Source: Coemansia sp. RSA 487
Taxonomy: Eukaryota; Kickxellomycota; Kickxellomycetes; Kickxellales; Kickxellaceae
Assembly (NCBI GenBank): GCA_027577595.1
Contig: JANBRJ010000006.1
Span: 62,001-126,000 of the forward strand
Reading direction: 5' to 3'
Length of the DNA: 64,000 nt
In this document: positions 57,485 through 64,000 of the stretch, piece by piece
How positions within the stretch are numbered: position 1 is the stretch's first letter
Layout of the letters: the number at the start of each line of letters is the position of its first letter
Position numbers and translations under genes: made by a program
Notes under the pieces: generated by a model
What the model was told of the DNA's origin: nothing
Database searches by the model: none
Seen by the model: only the letters and a program-made list of their open reading frames with translations

Positions 57485-59230
57485 ATGGACGCTGGCGACA
57501 CCACGTACCTGCTGAACGCGTTCATCGAGGCGATAGCGCGGATCACGAGCTATGCGCTGACAGACCGGGAAAAGGAGTCAGTGGTGCACGGGTTCCGGCA
57601 GTTCCACGAGCGGCTGGAGCGCATCAAGAGCAGCTCCTCGCTGCGGCAGCTGGCGATCGAGTCTAAGCGGCGGCAAAGCGAGGGAGCCGGCGCCACATGC
57701 CACCACGAAGGAAAGACGTGTACACAGAATGCGATCCGTGGATCGCTCAAGGCGTTTGCTGTCGGGTATGCAGTCAAGTATGCGCTGGACGTAGCGCCAC
57801 ATATGATCTCGCTGAGGCTGTTTTCCAAGCCGTCGCTGCTGCTGCGTGCGTTCAGCCGCGACACTGTCAGCTTTGCAGTGTTTCTGTCGGCGGCTATTGG
57901 GTCGTACAAGGCGTTTCTGTGCGCCATGCGCCACCTGTTCAGGGGCAGCGACTACACGAATTCGCTGGTCGCCGGCGTGCTCTCAGGCTTCGTGGCCATC
58001 AAGCTTGACCGCAACCGCTCGCGCCGCGTGGCAATAACGCTGTACATGGCGTCGCGCGCACTGCAGTATGGGTGCGTGTGGCTGGTCGATCGCTGGCAGG
58101 CGTCGCTGCAGAGGCAAGAGGACCACATCCACGGCATGTCGCTCAAGCGCTCCCAGTCAGCTGCCGACGTCGACAAGCCCCGGGAGTACAGCGCACATAC
58201 CAGGAAGCTTCAAATGTCGAGCGCTAGTCCATCGCCATCGCCGTCAACATCGACATCACCACCGTTGCCGGCGCAGCGTGTCAAGTGGAGCGCTGATGCC
58301 GTTGACAACAGCGTGGACGCCAAGCGGGAGATGCGGCGCATCGGGCTTCTCAAGCGTCTCATCTCCATCACACGCAAATGCGCACCCACCGCGCTGATGT
58401 CGGCGTCATGCGCTGCCATCGTCTACGTGCTTGTGTTCCATACCAAGGTCCTTCCGCGCGGGTACATGACCTTCCTGGGCAAGGCCAGCGGCTACGACAC
58501 AATCTACCCGCGCAAGACCGCCAGCGCAATGGCTAGCGTCGGTCAAGAAGTTCTGTACGGGCGGAACCGCGGCGCCATCCCCCGCGGCATGACCACCAAG
58601 GAGTATTTGGCGACGTTGCCACTGGCAAGCGACATTGTCCCTGCTGCCAAGGACGGAACCCTGCGGCACAACTTTGTAGCGTGCGGCATATTCCACCCGC
58701 ACACAACCAGCTGCGTGCATGGTGTGCTGTCGACAGCGCTTGCCAGCTTCCCGTACGCATTCAAGGTCTACGCGCCGCTGAACGCCGCCGTGTTGCTGAT
58801 ATTCAAGCGCGCCAAGCTGTTCCGCGACCCACAGCATGCGCTTCTGAGCCTGGCCAAGTCGAGCGCACGGAGCTCTCTATTCTTCACGCTCATTGTGCTT
58901 GGCATTGTCAACGGCTCGTGCGTGGTGCGGTCGCTGCTCGGTCGCGACTCGTTCTACGGGTATCTGGTTACTGGAGCCGTCGGCGGGCTGACAGTGCTTG
59001 TTGAGGCGCCATCGCGGCGCGTGGAGCTTGCGATGTACTGTTTTTTGCGCGCCATCGAAAACATATGGGACGTCGGCATCAAGCGAAAGTGGTGGAAGAA
59101 CATCCGCCACGCCGAGGTTGCCATCTTCTCTGCTGCAATGGGTGTTATGATGACCATTTACCAGAACGACCCAACTACCATCGGAATCACTTACCACTCC
59201 ATCCTTACACGCATCTTTGGTAGGAACTAG
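57485..59230 (+). CDS. TMEM135-like membrane protein
   Basis: 581 residues, intronless. TMEM135 (PMP52) acts in peroxisomal and mitochondrial lipid handling in animals; its role in fungi is not established. Two repeats are visible: N-terminal CHHEGKTCTQNAIRGSLKAFAVGYAVKYAL ... SFAVFLSAAIGSYKAFLCAMRHL ... AGVLSGFVAIKLDRNRSRRVAITLYMASRALQYG, and C-terminal CGIFHPHTTSCVHGVLSTALASFPYAFKVY ... SLFFTLIVLGIVNGSCVVRSLLG ... GAVGGLTVLVEAPSRRVELAMYCFLRAIENIW. Each repeat has a CxxH..C start, a GxxxA-type helix and an ERxSRR-like turn typical of the family. A Ser/Pro-rich loop (SASPSPSPSTSTSPP) connects them. GC-rich throughout. It ends 56 bp from METTL16-like, in convergent orientation. Confidence 0.82.
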   Translation: MDAGDTTYLLNAFIEAIARITSYALTDREKESVVHGFRQFHERLERIKSSSSLRQLAIESKRRQSEGAGATCHHEGKTCTQNAIRGSLKAFAVGYAVKYALDVAPHMISLRLFSKPSLLLRAFSRDTVSFAVFLSAAIGSYKAFLCAMRHLFRGSDYTNSLVAGVLSGFVAIKLDRNRSRRVAITLYMASRALQYGCVWLVDRWQASLQRQEDHIHGMSLKRSQSAADVDKPREYSAHTRKLQMSSASPSPSPSTSTSPPLPAQRVKWSADAVDNSVDAKREMRRIGLLKRLISITRKCAPTALMSASCAAIVYVLVFHTKVLPRGYMTFLGKASGYDTIYPRKTASAMASVGQEVLYGRNRGAIPRGMTTKEYLATLPLASDIVPAAKDGTLRHNFVACGIFHPHTTSCVHGVLSTALASFPYAFKVYAPLNAAVLLIFKRAKLFRDPQHALLSLAKSSARSSLFFTLIVLGIVNGSCVVRSLLGRDSFYGYLVTGAVGGLTVLVEAPSRRVELAMYCFLRAIENIWDVGIKRKWWKNIRHAEVAIFSAAMGVMMTIYQNDPTTIGITYHSILTRIFGRN

Positions 59231-59286
59231 CCCTGCCCCTTTTCTCTGTTTTTTTCCTTTGCGCTTAGTTCATTACTATCGAATTT

Positions 59287-60693
59287 CTAGACGGAGGCGC
59301 TTTTGCGTGAAAGATGGTTGTAAAGCGACATGAGCACATTGCTGCCGTATCCTGAATCAAGATACATATGGATCTGGCAGCTGTCCAGTCCTTTACAGAC
59401 TATTGAAGCTTTGAACGCGAGGACAGGCAGCTCTTCAGCTCCATCCTTATCGTCCAGGGGCTGTTTGCATTCTGTCGGGACTATCGCCGACACATCTGCA
59501 TTTACTATATGCTGCTGTTTCTGCTGCTGCCGTCGCCACTGCCGAGTCCACGTCTTTTCCACGGCAGAGCAGCTGTATCTAGCAACCGCGTCAGCTGCAC
59601 CAACATCTTCATCATTAATGACATTGTAGCTTATCTGAAGATCGTCCATTGCAGATTCAAGCCAGCTGCAAACATCGGCAGCAGACTTTTTAACATCCAG
59701 ACAAAACCGGGTCTTGTCGAGAAACGACCACGCAAGCACCCACCGAGTCGTCCGTCCCTGGATCAAAGCGCCCTCGCTTACATGCTTTGCACCAGCATCG
59801 CGGATCTTTGCCTTCAATGCCTTGAGCGTCCCCTTTTTGCCAACCATCGTCGTGTACCATTTGATCCGCTGCTTGTGCACTGCGCTCTCCTCAACAAGCC
59901 TTTCCAGGAACGCTTCCTCGCCACCCACCGTGTACAGCTCGTCGTCCTTCCCGCCCGTATCGAGAGTCGGACGACCGATGGGCTTCATTTGCCTCAGCTG
60001 CTGCCGCTCCTCCGGGCTATCGTAGAACGGCGGATTACACATACAGAACGTAAACGCCGAACCATCAGCATCCGGAGTTGGCATAGGAAACCCAACGCTG
60101 TCAATCGGTAGCACCGTATTGCGGTCATCGTTCAAGTACACTCGGATCCTATCGTCCAGCGCGTTTGTACGAACGTTTTGCTGGGCCACTGCAACGGACG
60201 CTTGGTTAATGTCGGTGCCAACAAACTCTGATCCGCGTATATACCGCGTCCCCAAAAGAGGATAGATACACGAGGCCCCAGTGCCAATGTCCAGCCCACG
60301 CACTGTGTTGCCTGGCCAAAATTCTTCCATAATGTTGCGTCCAAGCCACTTTATGTAATTCAATCGGTTTGCTACGGCCGGACAAAGAGCATCGCTCGGC
60401 AAAACAACATCAAGATCAAAATACACACACAGAAGAGCCCGATTCAGCGTTCTCACAGCCTCTGCGTTTCTGAAATCCATTGTGTGTTTGCCCGATGTGG
60501 CGTTAGGGCCTTGGCGTGGCACAAGATGCATTTGCAGCTCAGGGTACTTTTCTGCAAGTTTCTCGTATGGTGTATAGTCCGGCAGGTCATACTCCTTGAC
60601 TTTGCTATTTGTATCGATTAGCAAATGTCCTTTGATCTTTTTCGTTGCTGGAGATGTTGTATCATCGCCAATTTCCGTTTTCCGTTTGGACAT
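59287..60693 (-). CDS. METTL16: METTL16-like RNA N6-adenosine methyltransferase
   Basis: Class I methyltransferase that in human modifies U6 snRNA and MAT2A hairpins. 468 residues, intronless, no transmembrane part. The family blocks are in order: DLPDYTPYEKLAEKYPELQMHL, SGKHTMDFRNAEAVRTLNRALL, LNYIKWLGRN, then SAM loop RGLDIGTGASCIYPLLG, FVGTDINQASVAVAQQNV, catalytic NPPF in FCMCNPPFYDSPEE, and KKRxRWY-like QRIKWYTTMVGKKGTLKALK with QGRTTRWVLAWSF. The C-terminal part is divergent and lacks obvious vertebrate VCR homology. First ATG is at 60693. The frame stays open upstream through a basic stretch (SQHKKRKHKSY), so a spliced start cannot be excluded. Confidence 0.92.
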   Translation of the reverse strand: MSKRKTEIGDDTTSPATKKIKGHLLIDTNSKVKEYDLPDYTPYEKLAEKYPELQMHLVPRQGPNATSGKHTMDFRNAEAVRTLNRALLCVYFDLDVVLPSDALCPAVANRLNYIKWLGRNIMEEFWPGNTVRGLDIGTGASCIYPLLGTRYIRGSEFVGTDINQASVAVAQQNVRTNALDDRIRVYLNDDRNTVLPIDSVGFPMPTPDADGSAFTFCMCNPPFYDSPEERQQLRQMKPIGRPTLDTGGKDDELYTVGGEEAFLERLVEESAVHKQRIKWYTTMVGKKGTLKALKAKIRDAGAKHVSEGALIQGRTTRWVLAWSFLDKTRFCLDVKKSAADVCSWLESAMDDLQISYNVINDEDVGAADAVARYSCSAVEKTWTRQWRRQQQKQQHIVNADVSAIVPTECKQPLDDKDGAEELPVLAFKASIVCKGLDSCQIHMYLDSGYGSNVLMSLYNHLSRKSASV

Positions 60694-61571
60694 GTACGAT
60701 TTATGCTTCCGTTTTTTGTGCTGGCTTCTAGGCACTAGTATTTGTGAAATCAGTACTATCTATAAAAAAATAATAGATTGAATAGCTAGAGTGTCATTTA
60801 GAATTGGCTAATCTGCACGCAATTAATGTAAAATGTGTACTTGATGCAAAAGCTGGCTTCCATGTTATGGCTGCAGCACATAAACAAAGTGGAGATAATG
60901 GCTTTGAAACTCAATTTTAACCCTTGGTTGATACCGGGATGCGGCACCAGGATTCGATGCTCACAGTCTGGTCTTTATGGGCTGTGCTGTTGTTTATTTT
61001 TACGCCATGTGCCATTGCTGTAGCAGTTAAATTGCAAACAAAAAGTTGCATCTACTATTGGGCATAAACGTTTTTGCTCACTGATCGCAACATCCATGGA
61101 TTTTCTACACCTCTGAACTCTTAAACAAACAGTTTTTAAAGTTGTTTGTACAGATGGGCATCACGCTTCGGAATACAAAGCAAAAAAAACATCTTCGTTC
61201 TTTGTATTTATCGCAATCTTTTCAACGGCTTTGTTTTATTTTGTCTTGAACATAATCCCTCACTCCGTCTGGATCAACAAAGAGGTACATTGGAAATATT
61301 TTGCTATTGTTAGTTGTTCAAGAATGGCAACAGCAAAACATATAAACACCCTCTAATCAATAGACTCAGACTCTGCATTCTTCATTGCTTTCATAATAGT
61401 AATAGAACTAGAACCTATATAAGCAAGTGCAAAAGGACTGATTCAGAATCCCCCCGCGCTTTTTGCTGCATGCTGTCAAATTGCTTTATATCTCGATCGT
61501 CCTTATTCACCTTTATTTCAAATACATAAAACTTTCTGTGAATACGTTAGGAAAGAGTCGCAAGCAGAGCA
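60694..61571. other. Region between METTL16-like and the zinc-finger ORF
   Basis: 0.88 kb of A/T-rich DNA with the METTL16-like promoter. Short frames (up to 71 codons) have no recognisable features. No tRNA or ncRNA structure stands out. Confidence 0.45.
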
Positions 61572-61724
61572 ATGGGGAAAGTCGCCTGCCATATATCGCT
61601 CGCCCTTCGAAAAGCTCCCGATCCAGTGGTCGCCTGTCCACTTTGTGGTAGATGCTTTACATGCTACGGTGTATACGAGAACCACTACTACGTGTGCTTC
61701 TGGGATTTCGATTCGAGAAAGTAA
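61572..61724 (+). CDS. Small C2HC zinc-finger protein, 50 residues
   Basis: The ATG at 61572 opens a frame ending in TAA at 61722-61724. It contains CPLCGRCFTCYGVYENHYYVC, which has the exact spacing C-x2-C-x12-H-x3-C, with aromatic residues at the usual hydrophobic positions (F after x3, Y two before His). This fits the zf-C2HC_2 class. The preceding MGKVACHISLALRKAPDPVVA and the following FWDFDSRK are short. Too short for automated lists at 60 residues, yet the motif is precise. It might be an exon of a longer gene: upstream frames give no obvious first exon, and a splice start is possible. Confidence 0.55.
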   Translation: MGKVACHISLALRKAPDPVVACPLCGRCFTCYGVYENHYYVCFWDFDSRK

Positions 61725-61880
61725 AAAAAAATAGTACCCCCGTTTACTTGTCGCCTAACGCTTAATTGCTGTACAAAAACATTTACTATTATAGCTTGAA
61801 ATTTATAATAAACAACCGTTAAAGCTATATTCAATATCGAAACATAAAGTCAACAACTTCAAAACCTTTTTTTGTATATT

Positions 61881-63710
61881 TTACTTGTTGCGCCTCTTGC
61901 CAAATGTCTTGAGCGGATCACCGGCCTTGCGCGATTTCTTGTTAAACTTCCGCCGTTTGTCGACCTTGTTGAACGGCACAAATCCCACATTTGGGGTCGT
62001 TGCAATACCGTCCGCCTGAGCAATACCAGCGATTTTTGGAACCATGTACTGAGGGATGTGCTTCATATGCGGCTTGATCTGCTCTGGACGAAGCGCCTTA
62101 TCGTGACGCAGAAAGTGCAAATCCTTGGGCTTGTCTTCAAAATGAGCTTTTAGCTTTTCTGAATTGAGGATCTCCTGCTTGATCTCCTTGATCCTGGCCT
62201 CACGGATCGCGTTCCTCGAAATTAATCTCAGCGCATCAGTGGATCGGTATCTAAAGCCCTCAACCTGCTTCATGTCAAACTTGTACGGCTGGATCTCGCT
62301 GCCCTTCTTCCGCTGCTGCACAGCAACACGCTCAAAGTTAGCCTCCTCCTTTATGTATTCGGTTGACTTGGACTGCGCGTCTTCCTTGGTCACAAAAGAC
62401 AGGCTCATTCCACGGCGCCCAGCACGCGCTGTTCTGCCGACACGGTGCGTGTATGCGCGTGCCGAGAGCGGGAAATCAAAGTTGATCACCGCCGCAACGC
62501 CCTTGAAGTCGATTCCGCGCGAAACGCCATATTCCTTGTCGTGGTTGCGACGTTTACGCTTCTTTGATGCCTCCTTGTCTTTCTTTACGCTCTTCTCTGG
62601 CGCCTCTTTCTCGAGTGTCGTCTTCTCAGATCCTTCCTTGTCGATCGGCTCCTCCTTTGCGTTGTCCTCATTTTCGTTGTCCTCATTTTTGTTGTCATCA
62701 TCAGAAGCCTCGTCTGCCTTGGTATCGCCCTCGCCCATTTTGTCGCTCTCGTCCGTCGCAATAATGTAGTCGTACACCCCGCGGTTGAACTCCTCGACGA
62801 TATGGTAGCGCGAGTTAAGAGGTAGCTCCGAATTGAGAACACATGTCTTGATGGAGAACTTTTCCAAAAACAGTTTTAGACGGTAGCTTCTGTCAATGTC
62901 GTTAACAAACAGGATGCATTTACCCGCAATCAGCCGCAGTTTCAGAATAACGTAAGTTAGCAGGAACTTTTCCTCCTCAGTGCATCTCACCACGTACTGC
63001 ACTAGTGAGCTCTTCTCCTCCTTGTCATCTTCGAGTTTGAGGATCGCCGGCTTTGACAAAAGGAGCTTCTTCAGGCCCTCGATACCCTGGTTCAACGTCG
63101 CTGAAAGAAGCATCGTCTGGTGGATCTTGGGCAGATTTGGAACTATTCCCTTGATATCATCCTCGTAACCGAATGACAGAACCAGATCCGCCTCGTCGAT
63201 GACCAGTGTCTCCAGACTCTGCGAAAGATCGATCGTGCGCACAGCCAAATGCTTCATGATCCTTGCAGGCGTCGAAACAACAATGTCCGGATACTCAGCA
63301 AGAAGAGACGCCTGTATATGTAGCTGCGAGTTTTTGGCAATGTTGATTGTGGTTATATCCTTCCCGCAAAACTTGCTCAAGTCCTCAAAATATTTGGTCA
63401 CTTGTTCGGCCAGCTCGCGCGTTGGAACGAGAACAAGCGCACGCGTCAACCGCCGCTCTTCACTACTGATCGGAAGTGCATCTTTGGTGGTAAGGATCTT
63501 GTGCAGAATCGGAAGACAGTAGGCTGCGGTTTTTCCTGATCCGGTCTTGGCACGAGCAAGCACATCTTTGCCTGCCAACGCGAGTGGGATGGCTTTGGCT
63601 TGCACAAGTGTCGGGTGGACAAGTCCCATGCTCCCTAGCGCTCGAAGCAAGCGGTCGTCGAGGTCGAGAGACTGAAACGATGCCTGTTTATCCAAAAGTG
63701 CTTCGTCCAT
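61881..63710 (-). CDS. DBP9: DEAD-box RNA helicase DBP9/DDX56
   Basis: Nucleolar helicase needed in early 60S subunit assembly. 609 residues, intronless. Motifs in order: FQSLDLDDRLLRALGSMGL and LVQAKAIPLAL (Q motif), ARAKTGSGKT (52-61, Walker A), VPTRELAEQV, TPARI, VIDEAD, LLSATLNQG, then C-terminal ILFVNDIDRSYRLKLFLEKF, HRVGRTARAGRRG. An acidic insert (ATDESDKMGEGDTKADEASDDDNKNEDNENED) interrupts helicase lobe 2 after IIATD, as in many DBP9 homologues. The C-terminal extension is basic (VDKRRKFNKKSRKAGDPLKTFGKRRNK) and suits nucleolar retention. Confidence 0.95.
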   Translation of the reverse strand: MDEALLDKQASFQSLDLDDRLLRALGSMGLVHPTLVQAKAIPLALAGKDVLARAKTGSGKTAAYCLPILHKILTTKDALPISSEERRLTRALVLVPTRELAEQVTKYFEDLSKFCGKDITTINIAKNSQLHIQASLLAEYPDIVVSTPARIMKHLAVRTIDLSQSLETLVIDEADLVLSFGYEDDIKGIVPNLPKIHQTMLLSATLNQGIEGLKKLLLSKPAILKLEDDKEEKSSLVQYVVRCTEEEKFLLTYVILKLRLIAGKCILFVNDIDRSYRLKLFLEKFSIKTCVLNSELPLNSRYHIVEEFNRGVYDYIIATDESDKMGEGDTKADEASDDDNKNEDNENEDNAKEEPIDKEGSEKTTLEKEAPEKSVKKDKEASKKRKRRNHDKEYGVSRGIDFKGVAAVINFDFPLSARAYTHRVGRTARAGRRGMSLSFVTKEDAQSKSTEYIKEEANFERVAVQQRKKGSEIQPYKFDMKQVEGFRYRSTDALRLISRNAIREARIKEIKQEILNSEKLKAHFEDKPKDLHFLRHDKALRPEQIKPHMKHIPQYMVPKIAGIAQADGIATTPNVGFVPFNKVDKRRKFNKKSRKAGDPLKTFGKRRNK

Positions 63711-64000
63711 TGCTATTATTTGCTTCCACTATTAGTCAACAAAAAAGACAGTATAATGGTAACGGGTAGTCTATGCAGAACCTTAAATACTAACGACAAC
63801 AATGATAAAAGAAAAGGAAAAAAGAGACCATATAAAGGGTGCACGCAAGAAAGAAAGACAACAACTAGCAAGCTTGTCAGTTGCAAACTGTGCAGTGTTT
63901 TTTTTTTCAGTGACCAGCAATGAAAAAAAAATTGATCAATCAGACCACAGATTAGTTCCATGGTAATCAGATCCTATGTAGAACTGAAAAGATATCTCAA
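63711..64000. promoter_or_regulatory. DBP9 upstream region
   Basis: 290 bp, A/T-rich. It must include the DBP9 promoter. No motif was recognised and the window ends here. Confidence 0.4.

Overview
The window is nuclear DNA of a fungus, probably an early-diverging filamentous lineage (Zoopagomycota/Kickxellomycotina or Mucoromycota; the exact placement is inference). It encodes a velvet-domain regulator, yeast-type histone H3 ending in RLRGERS, UBP12-like, DBP9, RNA15/CstF64, RTF1 and GCV3 homologues. Spliceosomal introns are short (about 80-130 nt), with two long exceptions. It also keeps genes lost from budding yeast (METTL16, ASNSD1, TMEM135-like, PPIL1, RBM39). Genes lie on both strands with no operons. 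I see no CRISPR array, prophage, rRNA or intact transposon.

Layout. 1-9.2 kb: tRNA-Gly(GCC), glutathione synthetase (7 exons, one GC-AG intron), a gene-free 4.8 kb stretch, then a velvet regulator. 9.2-11 kb: an AT-rich island with short minus-strand reading frames of unknown origin. 11-23 kb: DNA polymerase alpha, a divergent SLC25-type carrier, Mediator subunit Med19, glycine cleavage H protein, an SDR oxidoreductase. 23-29 kb: divergent histone H4/H3 pair 1, SUMO E1 subunit AOS1/SAE1, ribosomal protein uL23 (three exons, 818-nt first intron). 29-36 kb: ASNSD1-like protein (its MCGI start lies on an upstream exon), RTF1, two small secreted proteins, an AIRIM/C1orf109-like protein. 36-38.5 kb: divergent histone H3/H4 pair 2. 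38.5-47.4 kb: UBP12/USP15-like deubiquitinase, PPIL1 cyclophilin, CstF64/RNA15, an orphan ORF, a PLP aminotransferase. 47.5-54.4 kb: full-length ABCB transporter and NRAMP metal transporter. 54.7-64 kb: RBM39-like splicing factor, TMEM135-like protein, METTL16-like methyltransferase, an unlisted 50-residue C2HC zinc-finger protein, DEAD-box helicase DBP9.

The most unusual signal is in histone H3. Both copies carry a four-residue insertion (GGTS) in the tail between P30 and A31, moving the residue equivalent to K36 four places further from K27. The two H3 coding sequences look identical base for base and the two H4 copies differ at three silent sites, while their flanks are unrelated except for short shared promoter motifs. 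This points to concerted evolution of two dispersed pairs under common control.

Most other genes are housekeeping: replication (POL1), transcription (Med19, RTF1, histones), RNA processing (CstF64, RBM39, PPIL1, METTL16), ribosome synthesis (DBP9, uL23, possibly AIRIM-like) and ubiquitin/SUMO (UBP12-like, AOS1).
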